The notes under the pieces were generated by a model that made no database searches, had not been told where the DNA came from, and saw only the letters and a program-made list of their open reading frames with translations. A stretch of DNA of 64,000 nt. Origin: an uncultured Faecalibacterium sp. (lineage in GTDB: Bacteria > Bacillota > Clostridia > Oscillospirales > Ruminococcaceae). Each line of letters begins with the position of its first letter. Positions within the stretch are counted from its first letter, which is position 1. The translations under genes were made by a program, and so were the position numbers. This document shows, in pieces, positions 50,114 through 59,683 of this stretch. Where the stretch lies: NCBI GenBank assembly GCA_934525845.1, contig CAKSZS010000001.1, forward strand, positions 1 through 64,000, in the 5' to 3' direction.

Positions 50114-50833
50114 ATGGCTACCCCTCACATCAGCGCGGAAAAAGGCGATTTCGCCAAGACCGTCCTCATGCCCGGCGACCCCCTGCGCGCAAAATTCATT
50201 GCGGAGACCTTCCTGCAGGATGTGCGTGAAGTGACCGGCGTGCGCGGGATGCTGGGCTTCACCGGCACCTACGAGGGCCGCCCCATCAGCGTGATGGGCA
50301 GCGGCATGGGAATGCCGTCCATCGGCATTTATTCCTACGAGCTGTTCAAGTTTTACGATGTGGACAACATCATCCGCATCGGCTCTGCCGGCAGCTATAC
50401 CGACAAGGCCAAGCTGTTCGATGTGGTGCTGGCCGCCGGTGCCGTGAGCGAGAGCAACTATGCCCGGGTGCAGAGCGGCTTTGAGGGGAACATCACCCTG
50501 CCCAGCCAGAGCCTGAACGACAAGCTGCGCGCTTCTGCCGCCAAGCAGGGCATCCCCCTCATTGAGGGCAACATCCACTCTTCGGATGTGTTCTACCGCC
50601 AGCCCTCCGACGCAAAGCCCACCTACTGGGAAAAGCTGCGGGATGAGCGCGGCTGCCTGTGCGTGGAGATGGAAAGCTTTGCCCTGTTTGCCAATGCGCA
50701 GGTGCTGGGCAAGAATGCTGCCTGCCTGCTGACCATTTCGGACAGCTTCGTCTCTCCGGAGATCACCACCTCCGAGCAGCGGCAGAAGAGCTTCACCGAT
50801 ATGATGAAGGTGGCGCTGGGCGCAGAGTACTAA
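50114..50833 (+). CDS. deoD: Purine-nucleoside phosphorylase, DeoD type
   Basis: A 239-residue enzyme splitting purine (deoxy)nucleosides with phosphate to the base and (deoxy)ribose-1-phosphate. The phosphate-binding MPGDPLRAKFIAE, the GMGMPSIGIYSYELF segment, and the substrate loop VEMESFALFANAQ with the catalytic-site SDSFVSPE (Asp) are intact. The size is that of hexameric type I enzymes. An AAAAAGGAG site precedes the ATG. It starts the nucleoside salvage block that continues with cytidine deaminase and a nucleoside ABC transporter. Confidence 0.96.
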   Translation: MATPHISAEKGDFAKTVLMPGDPLRAKFIAETFLQDVREVTGVRGMLGFTGTYEGRPISVMGSGMGMPSIGIYSYELFKFYDVDNIIRIGSAGSYTDKAKLFDVVLAAGAVSESNYARVQSGFEGNITLPSQSLNDKLRASAAKQGIPLIEGNIHSSDVFYRQPSDAKPTYWEKLRDERGCLCVEMESFALFANAQVLGKNAACLLTISDSFVSPEITTSEQRQKSFTDMMKVALGAEY

Positions 50834-50850
50834 ACCAAAACGAACGCATC

Positions 50851-50886
50851 AGCGCGGTTTGCCTGCAAAGGGGAGCCGCGCTGTTT
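50851..50886 (+). terminator. Stem-loop between deoD and cdd
   Basis: AGCGCGG (50851-50857) pairs with CCGCGCT (50876-50882) and TTTT follows. It may terminate or reduce transcription into cdd, since cdd starts only 32 bases later. Confidence 0.6.
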
Positions 50887-50917
50887 TCGCCCCGGAAACG
50901 CGGAAAGGAGAACGACC

Positions 50918-51367
50918 ATGACCAACCTGACCCTGGAAGAGAAAAAAGAACTGATCCGCCTGGCACTGGAAGCCCGGGAAAAGGCCTATGTGCCCTATTC
51001 GGATTTTATGGTAGGCGCGGCCCTGCGGGCCAAGGATGGCCGCATCTACACCGGCTGCAACGTGGAGAATGCGGCCTTTACTCCCACCAGCTGTGCCGAG
51101 CGCACCGCCCTGTTCAAGGCAGTGGCAGACGGCGTAACCGAGTTCACGGACATTGCCGTTGTGGGGTCCCGCCGCGGCGAAGTGAACAAGCAGATCACCT
51201 CCCCCTGCGGGGTGTGCCGTCAGGCACTGTTCGAGTTCGGCGGGCCGGAGCTGAACGTCATCATGGCAAAAACGCCGGAGGATTTCATCGAGCGCAGCAT
51301 GGACGAACTGCTGCCCTTCGGGTTCGGCCCTTCCAATGTGGCCGGAAATGCCGCTGTGGAAAAATAA
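50918..51367 (+). CDS. cdd: Cytidine deaminase
   Basis: A 149-residue zinc enzyme converting (deoxy)cytidine to (deoxy)uridine. It has AREKAYVPYSDFMVGAAL at the N-terminus, the catalytic TSCAERTALFKA (Cys ligand and catalytic Glu) and PCGVCRQAL (two Cys ligands), the pattern of tetrameric cytidine deaminases. AAAGGAG precedes the ATG. It fits with deoD and the pyrimidine phosphorylase at 56813: salvage of imported nucleosides. It is slightly longer than the ~132-residue norm, with a short C-terminal tail. Confidence 0.95.
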   Translation: MTNLTLEEKKELIRLALEAREKAYVPYSDFMVGAALRAKDGRIYTGCNVENAAFTPTSCAERTALFKAVADGVTEFTDIAVVGSRRGEVNKQITSPCGVCRQALFEFGGPELNVIMAKTPEDFIERSMDELLPFGFGPSNVAGNAAVEK

Positions 51368-51470
51368 AACGGTGCCCGGTACAAAACCGGGAATGCGAAA
51401 ATCGTGAAAAAGTAATACTTTTTGAGGATTTTTACAAAGGGATTGTAAAGATTTTGTAATCGAAAAGTGC

Positions 51471-51499
51471 TTGCATCTCACACATCTTCCCGTTATACT
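51471..51499 (+). promoter_or_regulatory. Promoter of the nucleoside-binding lipoprotein gene
   Basis: TTGCAT (51471-51476), a 17-base spacer and TATACT (51494-51499), 72 bases before the start codon. Confidence 0.75.
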
Positions 51500-51571
51500 T
51501 GAGCCAGTAAATGTGCAAGTGCCCTCCTTTTCGGGGGACACGCTGTGATAAAAATCAAAGGAGAGTTTCTT

Positions 51572-52747
51572 ATGAAGATTTCTCGTCGTAATTTCCTGGC
51601 TGTGGCTGGTGCTGCTGCCGCCGCCGCTGCCCTGACCGCTTGTGGCGGTTCTTCCGCTTCTTCCACCAGCACCGCTTCTTCCGTTGCTGCTTCCACCGCT
51701 TCCTCTGCTGCTGAGGGCGGCGAGAAGATCGTCAAGGTCGCTCTGACCTGCGACACCGGCACGATCGACGATGAGAGCTTCAACCAGGCTTGCTGGTCTG
51801 CAGTTTCCAGCTACATGGGCGATGACTGCCAGTACTACATCCCCGAGGCTGACGCTTCTGATGAGGATCGTGAGACCATGATCCGCCAGGCTGTCAACGA
51901 TGGCGCTGAGGTCATCGTCTGCGTTGGTTACCTGTACGGCGCTTCTCTGGCATGGGCTGCTGACCAGTACCCCGATGTCAAGTTCATCGCCATCGATGTG
52001 ACCCAGGGCGATATCGGCACCGACACCATCCCTGCAAACTGCTACTGCATCACCTTTAAGGAGGAGCAGGCAGGTTACATGGCTGGTTACGCCATCACCA
52101 AGGACGGCAAGACCAAGCTGGGCTTCCTGGGCGGCATGGCTGTGCCCGCTGTCATCCGTTACGGCTACGGCTTCGTGCAGGGCGCTGATGCTGCCGCACA
52201 GGAGCTGGGCCAGAACATCGAGATTAACTACTTCTACGGCGGCCAGTTCTACGGCGATGCCAACATCACCTCCCGTATGGAGGGCTGGTACTCCAACGGC
52301 ACTCAGGTCGTGTTTGCCTGCGGCGGCGGCATCTACACCTCCGCTGTGGAGGCTGCTCTGAAGAACAACGGCTACGTCATCGGCGTGGACGTTGACCAGA
52401 ACTACATCGGCGCAAACGGCGTGGCTGACGGCACCTATGCCTACAACCCGTTCATCACCTCTGCCATGAAGGGTCTGTCTGAGGCTGTCAACACCGCTCT
52501 GTCCGACATCGAGGCCGGTGACTGGAGCGAGATCGCTGCTTCCAACGGCAACTTCGGTCTGGAGGATGGCGATTACATCGGCCTGCCCACCGCAGACGAC
52601 AGCTGGAACTTCGAGTCCTTCACCAAGGATGAGTACGAGGAAGTCAAGGGCAAGATCAAGAGCGGCGAGATCACTGTGGACAACAACTCTGACGACGCCA
52701 CCAAGCCCACTGTCAGCGAGTTCACCACCGTCAACTACATTCAGTAA
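51572..52747 (+). CDS. BMP-family nucleoside-binding lipoprotein of an ABC importer
   Basis: A 391-residue extracellular binding protein. The signal peptide MKISRRNFLAVAGAAAAAA includes a twin-arginine pattern (S-R-R-N-F-L) and leads to the lipobox LTAC, so the cysteine should be lipidated. A Ser/Thr/Ala linker precedes the Bmp domain: VKVALTCDTGTIDDESFNQA, IVCVGYLYGASLAWAADQYP, GFLGGMAVPAV, VVFACGGGIY. Family members bind purine nucleosides or similar. It is followed by the matching ATPase and two permeases. Its strong promoter and a separate terminator fit higher expression of the binding protein than of the transporter. Confidence 0.93.
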   Translation: MKISRRNFLAVAGAAAAAAALTACGGSSASSTSTASSVAASTASSAAEGGEKIVKVALTCDTGTIDDESFNQACWSAVSSYMGDDCQYYIPEADASDEDRETMIRQAVNDGAEVIVCVGYLYGASLAWAADQYPDVKFIAIDVTQGDIGTDTIPANCYCITFKEEQAGYMAGYAITKDGKTKLGFLGGMAVPAVIRYGYGFVQGADAAAQELGQNIEINYFYGGQFYGDANITSRMEGWYSNGTQVVFACGGGIYTSAVEAALKNNGYVIGVDVDQNYIGANGVADGTYAYNPFITSAMKGLSEAVNTALSDIEAGDWSEIAASNGNFGLEDGDYIGLPTADDSWNFESFTKDEYEEVKGKIKSGEITVDNNSDDATKPTVSEFTTVNYIQ

Positions 52748-52811
52748 CCATCTTCCCATCCGGCGGGCAGAGCAGTCTGCCGGATGGATAATGAATTACA
52801 ATCTTTTTGAG

Positions 52812-52847
52812 CAGGGTGCCCATTGCAGGCGGGCACCCTGTTTTTTT
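52812..52847 (+). terminator. Terminator after the binding-protein gene
   Basis: CAGGGTGCCC and GGGCACCCTG with a 9-base loop, followed by TTTTTTT. A second, T-less stem (CCGGCGGGCAG / CTGCCGG) lies at 52759-52782. Confidence 0.9.
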
Positions 52848-52965
52848 GTGGCCTGAAACGAAAAAGGATCCCGGAAAATTGTGCAGAATGAGGTAAAAGT
52901 CATACTATTCTTCGTACTTTCTGCCAAAAAGTAAAAAATCCGGATGCAAATTGTCGGAAATCAGG

Positions 52966-52971
52966 TATAAT
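52966..52971 (+). promoter_or_regulatory. Probable -10 box of the nucleoside ABC operon
   Basis: A perfect TATAAT stands 52 bases before the ATPase start; the -35 position (GATGCA at 52943-52948) is poor, so an activator may be needed. Confidence 0.45.
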
Positions 52972-53023
52972 GAAAGATAGAATAGTATAGGTGTCGCTAC
53001 GGCACGAAAGGAGAGTGAGCAGA

Positions 53024-54562
53024 TTGGCAGAGGATTTTGTGATCGAGATGCTCCACATTACCAAGGAGTTCCCTGGGATCAAGGCAAACGATGATATCAC
53101 CCTGCAGCTGCGCAAAGGCGAGGTACACGCCCTGCTGGGCGAGAACGGCGCCGGCAAAAGTACGCTGATGAGCGTGCTGTTTGGTCTGTACCAGCCGGAA
53201 GCTGGTCAGATCCGCAAAAACGGCAAGGAGGTCGCCATCCGCAACCCCAACGATGCGAACGCGCTGGGCATCGGCATGGTGCATCAGCACTTCAAGCTGG
53301 TGGAGTGCTTCAGCGTGCTGGACAACATCATCCTGGGCGTGGAACCCAATAAGCTGGGCTTTTTGCAGAAGGCCGAGGCCCGCAAAAAGGTCATGGCACT
53401 GAGCGAGAAGTACGGCCTGCGCGTGGATCCGGACGCCCTCATCAGTGACATTTCGGTGGGTATGCAGCAGCGCGTGGAGATCCTGAAGATGCTGTACCGC
53501 GACAACGAGATCCTGATTTTTGACGAGCCGACCGCAGTCCTGACCCCGCAGGAGATCGACGAACTGATGGAGATCATGCGCGGGTTCAAGAAGGAGGGCA
53601 AGTCCATCCTGTTCATCACCCACAAGCTCAACGAGATCATGGCAGTGGCTGACCGCTGCACCGTTCTGCGCAAGGGCAAGTATATGGGCACTGTGGACAT
53701 CAAGGACACCACCAAGGAAGAGCTTTCCCGCATGATGGTGGGCCGTGATGTGCAGCTGCAGGTCACCAAGCAGCCGTCCAAGCCCGGCAAAGTGGTGCTG
53801 GATGTGGAAGGCGTCACCATGCACAACGACCAGCGCAAGAAGGATTCCGTCAAGGATGTCACCTTCCAGGTGCACGCGGGCGAGATCGTCTGCCTGGCCG
53901 GCATCGAGGGCAACGGCCAGACCGAGTTCATCTACGGCCTGACCGGTCTGGAAAAGCTGACCAAGGGCAGGATCGCTCTGGACGGCAAGGACATCACCCA
54001 TGAATCCATCCGCCAGCGTTCCAAGGACGGCATGAGCCATATCCCGGAAGACCGCCACAAGCACGGTCTGGTGCTGGATTACAGTCTGGAGAACAACATG
54101 GTGCTGCAGCGCTACTGGCAGCCCGAGTTCCAGAAGGGCGGCTTCATCCGGTCGGACAAGGTGCGGGAATACTCCGACCGTCTGATCGCACAGTACGATG
54201 TGCGCAGCGGCCAGGGCAGTGTGACCACCGTGCGCAGTATGTCCGGCGGCAACCAGCAGAAGGCCATCATTGCCCGCGAGATCGATAAGGATCCCAAGCT
54301 GCTGGTGGCCGTGCAGCCTACCCGCGGCCTGGATGTGGGCGCCATCGAATACATCCACAAGCAGATCGTGGCCGAGCGCGACAAGGGCAAGGCTGTGCTG
54401 CTGGTCAGCCTGGAACTGGACGAAGTCATGAACCTGTCTGACCGCATCCTTGTGATGTACGAGGGTGAGATCGTGGGCGAGTTTGACCCCAAGACCACCA
54501 CCGTGCAGGAGCTGGGCCTGTATATGGCAGGCGCACGCAAGCAGGGAAAGGAGACAAAGTAA
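53024..54562 (+). CDS. Nucleoside ABC transporter ATP-binding protein (YufO/NupO-like)
   Basis: A 512-residue protein with two ATPase domains in tandem, as in simple-sugar and nucleoside importers. The first has Walker A LLGENGAGKSTLMSVL, signature ISVGMQQRVEILKML and Walker B ILIFDEPTAVLT. The second has a degenerate Walker A (CLAGIEGNGQTE), as is common in this class, and a signature MSGGNQQKAIIARE. The start is TTG 53024 after AAAGGAG; a GTG at 52991 is less likely. With the two permeases downstream it imports nucleosides bound by the lipoprotein at 51572. Confidence 0.93.
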   Translation: MAEDFVIEMLHITKEFPGIKANDDITLQLRKGEVHALLGENGAGKSTLMSVLFGLYQPEAGQIRKNGKEVAIRNPNDANALGIGMVHQHFKLVECFSVLDNIILGVEPNKLGFLQKAEARKKVMALSEKYGLRVDPDALISDISVGMQQRVEILKMLYRDNEILIFDEPTAVLTPQEIDELMEIMRGFKKEGKSILFITHKLNEIMAVADRCTVLRKGKYMGTVDIKDTTKEELSRMMVGRDVQLQVTKQPSKPGKVVLDVEGVTMHNDQRKKDSVKDVTFQVHAGEIVCLAGIEGNGQTEFIYGLTGLEKLTKGRIALDGKDITHESIRQRSKDGMSHIPEDRHKHGLVLDYSLENNMVLQRYWQPEFQKGGFIRSDKVREYSDRLIAQYDVRSGQGSVTTVRSMSGGNQQKAIIAREIDKDPKLLVAVQPTRGLDVGAIEYIHKQIVAERDKGKAVLLVSLELDEVMNLSDRILVMYEGEIVGEFDPKTTTVQELGLYMAGARKQGKETK

Positions 54563-54566
54563 TACC

Positions 54567-55733
54567 ATGGATAAAAAGAAACTTTCCCACAGCAGCCTGA
54601 ACAGCTCCATTACCAGCGTGCTGGCAGCTCTGCTGTGCATTCTCATCGGCCTGGCCGTGGGCTTTCTGGTGCTGTTGGCCATCAACCCGGCCCACGCCTG
54701 GGGCGACGGCTTTGTGCGCATCCTGAAAGGCGGCTTCCACGACGCTCCCTACGGCGTCGGCAAGGAGCTGGCCAACGCAGCACCTCTGGTCATGACCGGC
54801 CTGTCGGTGGCATTTGCCTTCAAGACCGGCCTGTTCAACATCGGTGCAGCCGGCCAGTATACGCTGGGCGCTTACGGTGCACTGTACTGCGCCATCATGC
54901 TCAAGATGCCCTGGTTCATCTGCCTGCTGGCAGCGACCCTGCTGGGCGGCATCTGGGGCGCGATCCCCGGCTTCTTCAAAGCCTATTTCAACATCAACGA
55001 GGTCATCACCTCCATCATGTTCAACTGGATCGGTCTGTATCTGGTGAATGAGCTGATTTACCAGAACGGCACCGGCCCCATGTACGACGTGCGCAACACC
55101 CGCACCCTGAACATCGGCAAGAGTGCCGAATATGCCAAGGCTGTGATCCCGGATTTCGGCCTGAACAAGATGTTCCAGACCAACAGCACCACCATTGCCA
55201 TCTTCCTGGCGGCAGCGGTGGCCATCCTGATCTGGGTCGTGCTGAACAAGACCACTTTCGGCTATGAGCTGAAGGCCGTTGGTCTGAACAAGAGCGCTGC
55301 TCGCTACGCCGGCATCAACGAGAAGAAAAACATCATCCTTTCCATGGCCATTGCCGGTGCACTGGCAGGCTTTGGTGCGGGTCTGTACTATCTGTCCAAT
55401 GTGTCCCAGTGGAACCCGCTGAACTCCACCAGCCTGCCGGCCATGGGCTTCAACGGCATTTCCGTGGCGCTGCTGGCAAGCTCCAACCCCATCGGCACCA
55501 TCTTCTCAGCACTGTTCATCTCTCACATCTCGGTCGGCGGCTCGTTCCTGTCCACCAAGTATTATCCCACCGAGATCTCGGATCTGATCAGCGGCATCAT
55601 CATCTACCTGTGCGCATTCTCCATGCTGTTCCGCGGCAAGATCCACGGCCTGCTGTTCAAGAATGCCGATAAGACCAATGTGAATGCAGAGCCTGCCCCT
55701 GCAAAGACCGAAACCAAGAAGGAGGGCAAGTGA
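54567..55733 (+). CDS. Nucleoside ABC transporter permease (YufP/NupP-like)
   Basis: A 388-residue membrane protein with about ten helices. AFAFKTGLFNIGAAGQYTLG and the cytoplasmic coupling motif NKTTFGYELKAVGLNKSAARYAGI are hallmarks of the BPD_transp_2 family. Its C-terminal tail is Lys/Ala-rich and cytoplasmic. It starts 4 bases after the ATPase stop, following GGGAAAGGAG, and its stop lies 1 base before the next permease start, so the genes are tightly coupled. It forms the channel heterodimer with the product at 55735. Confidence 0.93.
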   Translation: MDKKKLSHSSLNSSITSVLAALLCILIGLAVGFLVLLAINPAHAWGDGFVRILKGGFHDAPYGVGKELANAAPLVMTGLSVAFAFKTGLFNIGAAGQYTLGAYGALYCAIMLKMPWFICLLAATLLGGIWGAIPGFFKAYFNINEVITSIMFNWIGLYLVNELIYQNGTGPMYDVRNTRTLNIGKSAEYAKAVIPDFGLNKMFQTNSTTIAIFLAAAVAILIWVVLNKTTFGYELKAVGLNKSAARYAGINEKKNIILSMAIAGALAGFGAGLYYLSNVSQWNPLNSTSLPAMGFNGISVALLASSNPIGTIFSALFISHISVGGSFLSTKYYPTEISDLISGIIIYLCAFSMLFRGKIHGLLFKNADKTNVNAEPAPAKTETKKEGK

Positions 55734-55734
55734 T

Positions 55735-56652
55735 ATGCTGCTTCTGATCAAATATACGCTGCTGTATGGCATCGTGCTGATGCTGGTGGCTCTGGGCGGT
55801 ATGTTCAGTGAGCACTCCGGCATCATCAACATCGCACTGGAAGGCATCATGGTCATCGGCGGTGTGGCCGGTGTCCTGACCCTGACTATGCTGCCTGCCG
55901 GAATGCCGGCGTTCCTTGTGGTGCTCATCTCCATTCTGGTGGCGGCGCTGGCCGGTATGGTGTACAGCCTGCTGCTGGCCTTTGCGTCCATCAACCTGAA
56001 GGCGGACCAGACCATCGGCGGCACAGCCCTGAACCTGCTGGCCACCGCCATCGCCGTGGTCATCTCCAAATATTTCAGCGAGAGCGGCAGCGCCAAGCTG
56101 AACTATTCCAACAAGCCCTTCCTGTTCAGCATCGGCGGGCTGGAACTCAGCGTCTTCGTGCCGCTGGGCATCCTGCTGCTGATCATCAGCTATGTGGTGC
56201 TGTACAAGACCCGCTTCGGCCTGCGCCTGCGTGCCTGCGGCGAGCATCCCCAGGCAGCGGACTCGGTGGGCATCAACGTGTACAAAATGCGCTATGCCGG
56301 TGTTATCATTTCCGGTGCGCTGGGCGCCATCGGCGGCATGGCCTACATCGTGCCCCCGGTGCAGACCTGGAACTTTGAGGTCGGCGTGGCCGGTGCAGGC
56401 TTCCTGGCTATGGCCGTTATGATCTTCGGCCAGTGGAAACCCTTCAACATCTTTGGCGCGGCCATGTTCTTTGCCGTGTTCAAGAGCCTGGCCAACATTG
56501 CAGACTCCACCTTCCTGGCACAGCTGCACTGGTCCAGCAACATCTACAACATGATGCCGTTCGTGGCGTCCATGGTGATCCTGGCGTTCACCTCCAAGAA
56601 CAGCATGGCCCCCAAGGCCGAGGGCATCCCCTACGACAAGGGTTCCCGCTGA
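55735..56652 (+). CDS. Nucleoside ABC transporter permease (YufQ/NupQ-like)
   Basis: A 305-residue membrane protein, second channel subunit. MFSEHSGIINIALEGIMVIG at the N-terminus and the coupling motif KTRFGLRLRACGEHPQAADSVGI are typical. About nine helices are visible and the length is normal. AAGGAGGG is positioned before the ATG. It ends the transporter operon and is followed by a strong terminator. Confidence 0.93.
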   Translation: MLLLIKYTLLYGIVLMLVALGGMFSEHSGIINIALEGIMVIGGVAGVLTLTMLPAGMPAFLVVLISILVAALAGMVYSLLLAFASINLKADQTIGGTALNLLATAIAVVISKYFSESGSAKLNYSNKPFLFSIGGLELSVFVPLGILLLIISYVVLYKTRFGLRLRACGEHPQAADSVGINVYKMRYAGVIISGALGAIGGMAYIVPPVQTWNFEVGVAGAGFLAMAVMIFGQWKPFNIFGAAMFFAVFKSLANIADSTFLAQLHWSSNIYNMMPFVASMVILAFTSKNSMAPKAEGIPYDKGSR

Positions 56653-56669
56653 GGATCCGGTGTTTTTCC

Positions 56670-56706
56670 GGGCGCAGCTGCTTTTCCGGGCAGCTGCGCC
56701 CTTTTT
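56670..56706 (+). terminator. Terminator of the nucleoside transporter operon
   Basis: GGGCGCAGCTGC (56670-56681) and GCAGCTGCGCCC (56690-56701) form a perfect 12-bp stem, followed by TTTTT. Confidence 0.92.
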
Positions 56707-56749
56707 GTATGTTTTTGGATAAAACTGGACAAAACTCACAAAATGCCGC

Positions 56750-56777
56750 TTGCTTTTGCGGAAAGATTTGCTATACT
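56750..56777 (+). promoter_or_regulatory. Promoter of the pyrimidine-nucleoside phosphorylase gene
   Basis: TTGCTT (56750-56755), a 16-base spacer and TATACT (56772-56777), 35 bases before the start. Confidence 0.65.
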
Positions 56778-56812
56778 GAAAACAGAATGTCGAAGAATAG
56801 GAGCGTGTTTCT

Positions 56813-58132
56813 ATGCGCATTTATGACCTGATCGCGAAAAAACGGGATGGCGGCACCCACAGCCGCGAAGAGCTGGAAGCCATCGTCAACGGCTATGTCA
56901 GCGGCGAGGTAGAAGATTACCAGATGGCTGCCTGGATGATGGCTGTCTATCTGCGGGGCATGACCGACGAGGAGACCGCAGAGCTGACCGATGTGATGGC
57001 GCACAGCGGCGTCATGGTAGACCTTTCGCCCATTCCGGGCATCAAGGTGGACAAGCATTCCACCGGCGGCGTGGGCGATAAGACCACGCTGGTCATCGCG
57101 CCCATCGTGGCGGCCTGCGGCGTGAAGATCGCCAAGATGAGCGGCCGGGGCCTGGGCCATACCGGCGGCACCATCGATAAGATGGAGAGCGTACCGGGCA
57201 CCAAAACGGCCCTGAGCCAGGAGGAATTCTTTGCCCAAGTCAACCGCATCGGCCTGTCCGTCATCGGTCAGAGTGAGGGCATCGCCATTGCCGATAAGAA
57301 AATGTATGCCCTGCGGGACGTGACCGCTACGGTCAGCTGCATCCCGCTCATCGCATCCAGCATCATGTCCAAGAAACTGGCCTCCGGCTCGGATGCCATC
57401 CTGCTGGATGTGACCACCGGTACCGGTGCCTTTATGAAGACGGTGGACCAGAGCATTGAGCTGGCGAAGCTGATGGTCTCCATCGGCACCCACCATGGCC
57501 GCCGGGTGGCCGCGATGATTACCGACATGGATACCCCGCTGGGCCATAACATCGGCAACAGCCTGGAGGTCATGGAGAGCATGGACGTGCTCAAGGGCCA
57601 CGGCCCCGCCGACCTGACCGAAGTCTGCCTGCAGCTGGCCACGAATATGCTGGTGTTGGCCGACAAGGGCACCCCCGCCGCGTGCCGCGCAATGGCAGAA
57701 GCTGCCATTGCCGATGGTTCCGCCTTTGCCAAGTGCAAGGAGATGTTTGCAGCCCAGGGCGGTGACATCCGTGTGCTGGACGATTACAGCCTGTTTGAGC
57801 AGCCCGCCGCAAGCTATGAACTGCTGGCCGAGCAGGATGGCTACATCGTGGCCAACGATGCCGAGAAGATCGGTTCGGCCAGTGTGCTGCTGGGTGCAGG
57901 TCGTCAGAAAAAGGGTGACCCGCTGGACTTTGCGGCCGGCATTACCCTGCACAAGAAGCGCGGCGACTATGTGCACAAGGGCGAGAGCCTGGCGACCTTC
58001 TATGGCGCGGCAGATAAGTTTGAAGCTGCTGCAGCCGAGTACCGCAGCGGCCTGGTGTACGGCGCCGAAAAGCCGGAAGAGGCTCCGCTGGTGTACGCCC
58101 TGGTGACCAAAGACGGCGTGGAGCGGTACTGA
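56813..58132 (+). CDS. pdp: Pyrimidine-nucleoside (thymidine/uridine) phosphorylase
   Basis: A 439-residue enzyme that phosphorolyses uridine, deoxyuridine or thymidine. The N-terminal helical domain begins MRIYDLIAKKRDG. The phosphate-binding motif VDKHSTGGVGDKTTLVIAP, the MSGRGLGHTGGTIDKMES loop with substrate-binding residues, and the C-terminal alpha/beta domain are all present. The length of ~435 fits Firmicute Pdp; DeoA is similar and cannot be fully excluded. It completes the salvage block by handling the pyrimidines made by Cdd or imported by the ABC system. Confidence 0.94.
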   Translation: MRIYDLIAKKRDGGTHSREELEAIVNGYVSGEVEDYQMAAWMMAVYLRGMTDEETAELTDVMAHSGVMVDLSPIPGIKVDKHSTGGVGDKTTLVIAPIVAACGVKIAKMSGRGLGHTGGTIDKMESVPGTKTALSQEEFFAQVNRIGLSVIGQSEGIAIADKKMYALRDVTATVSCIPLIASSIMSKKLASGSDAILLDVTTGTGAFMKTVDQSIELAKLMVSIGTHHGRRVAAMITDMDTPLGHNIGNSLEVMESMDVLKGHGPADLTEVCLQLATNMLVLADKGTPAACRAMAEAAIADGSAFAKCKEMFAAQGGDIRVLDDYSLFEQPAASYELLAEQDGYIVANDAEKIGSASVLLGAGRQKKGDPLDFAAGITLHKKRGDYVHKGESLATFYGAADKFEAAAAEYRSGLVYGAEKPEEAPLVYALVTKDGVERY

Positions 58133-58143
58133 GCGCAGGAAAA

Positions 58144-58178
58144 AAGCTTCCGGGACGGCAGCGTTCCGGGGCTTTTTG
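58144..58178 (+). terminator. Terminator after pdp
   Basis: The stem AGCTTCCGGGAC / GTTCCGGGGCT, with mismatches, is followed by TTTTT. It begins 12 bases after the stop codon. Confidence 0.75.
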
Positions 58179-58312
58179 CGCGTTTACGGCAGTTTTTTGC
58201 TGCAAAAGGACTGGTTTGCTGAAAAATGGTGGAACTTCCGGTCGGGATATGGTATACTGTAACGTATTCGTGTTGCCCCGCTTGGGGGACGTAGAAGGAG
58301 AAAGGACTTGTT

Positions 58313-59671
58313 ATGAAAATCATTCTGGTGGGCAGCGGCAAGGTCGGTACGGCTCTGGCGCGGCAGCTCAGCGAGGAAGGCCACAATGTGACCGTTGTGG
58401 ATACCAACAAGGCGCGTGTGGAGCACCTGACGGAGACCTACGATGTACTGGGCATCGTGGGCAATGGCTCTTCCATCACCACCCTGTCGGAAGCGGGCAT
58501 TGAGGATGCGGACGTGTTCATTGCGGTCACCGGTTCGGACGAGCTGAACCTGCTGTGCTGTATGTTTGCCAAAAAGGCAGGCCACTGCCATGCCATTGCC
58601 CGTGTGCGCAACCCGTCCTACAGCCACGAGCTGGACTTTATCAAAAAGCAGATCGGCATTTCGGCGATCATCAACCCGGAAATGGCCGCAGCCAAGGAGA
58701 TCTCCCATCTGCTGCGGTTCCCGGGCGCCAGCAAGATCGATACCTTTGCGGATGGCCGGGTGCGGCTGATCAAATTTGCCCTGACCGCCGCGCAGGAACT
58801 GGACGGCGTGGCCATCCGGGAAATCCCCAACCGCCTGAAGAGCGACATTCTGGTCTGCGCAGTGGAGCGGGACGGCGGGGTCATCATCCCCAACGGTAAT
58901 TTTGTGCTGCAGAATGGCGACCAGATCACGTTCCTGGCAACGCAGGAGAAGGCGCACGAGTTCTTCCAGCGCATCCATATGCCGGTGCGGCCGGTGCGCA
59001 ATGCCCTCATCGTGGGCGGCGGCGCCATTGCGTTCTACCTCAGCCAGGAGCTGATGGAGAACCATGTGCGGGTGCGCATCGTGGAGCGGGACAAGAACCG
59101 CGCGGACGATCTGGCCGAGCAGCTGCCCGGTGCCCAGATCCTGAACGAGGACGGTTCCAACCGCGAGTTCCTGCTGTCCGAGGGCCTGGAATCCACCGAA
59201 GCCTTTGTGGCTCTGACCAACATCGACGAGGAGAATGTGCTGCTGACCCTGTTTGCCAAAAAGCACTCCCACGGCAAGCTGGTGACCAAGGTCAACCGTC
59301 TGGAGTTCGACGACATTCTGGCCGGACTGGACCTGGGCAGCGTGGTCTACCCCAAGTACATGACCTGTGACTACATCGTGCAGTATGTGCGTGCCCTGCA
59401 GAACGAGGCGGGCAGCAACATCAAGACCCTATACCGCATTCTGGATGACCGCGTGGAAGCGCTGGAATTCACCGTCCACGAAGAGAGCAAGGCCACCGGC
59501 GTGCCCCTGAGCCAGCTGCACCTGAAAAAGAACCTGCTGCTGTGCTGCATCACCCGCGGCAACCAGATCCTGATCCCCCGCGGCGGCGACCAGATCCAGG
59601 TGGGCGACAACGTCATCGTGGTCACGCTGGAGCACGGCCTGCACGACCTGCGGGACATTGTGGAGAGCTGA
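58313..59671 (+). CDS. trkA: Trk-type potassium uptake regulatory subunit TrkA
   Basis: A 452-residue cytoplasmic protein built of two RCK halves. Each half has a nucleotide-binding Rossmann domain (KIILVGSGKVGTALARQL near residue 2; NALIVGGGAIAFYLSQEL near 227) and a TrkA_C domain. It gates the TrkH pore in response to NAD(H) or ATP/ADP. The doubled form is TrkA rather than single-RCK KtrA. It starts behind GAAGGAGAAAGG, and the pore gene trkH follows after 12 bases. Confidence 0.95.
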   Translation: MKIILVGSGKVGTALARQLSEEGHNVTVVDTNKARVEHLTETYDVLGIVGNGSSITTLSEAGIEDADVFIAVTGSDELNLLCCMFAKKAGHCHAIARVRNPSYSHELDFIKKQIGISAIINPEMAAAKEISHLLRFPGASKIDTFADGRVRLIKFALTAAQELDGVAIREIPNRLKSDILVCAVERDGGVIIPNGNFVLQNGDQITFLATQEKAHEFFQRIHMPVRPVRNALIVGGGAIAFYLSQELMENHVRVRIVERDKNRADDLAEQLPGAQILNEDGSNREFLLSEGLESTEAFVALTNIDEENVLLTLFAKKHSHGKLVTKVNRLEFDDILAGLDLGSVVYPKYMTCDYIVQYVRALQNEAGSNIKTLYRILDDRVEALEFTVHEESKATGVPLSQLHLKKNLLLCCITRGNQILIPRGGDQIQVGDNVIVVTLEHGLHDLRDIVES

Positions 59672-59683
59672 CGGAGGCGGAGT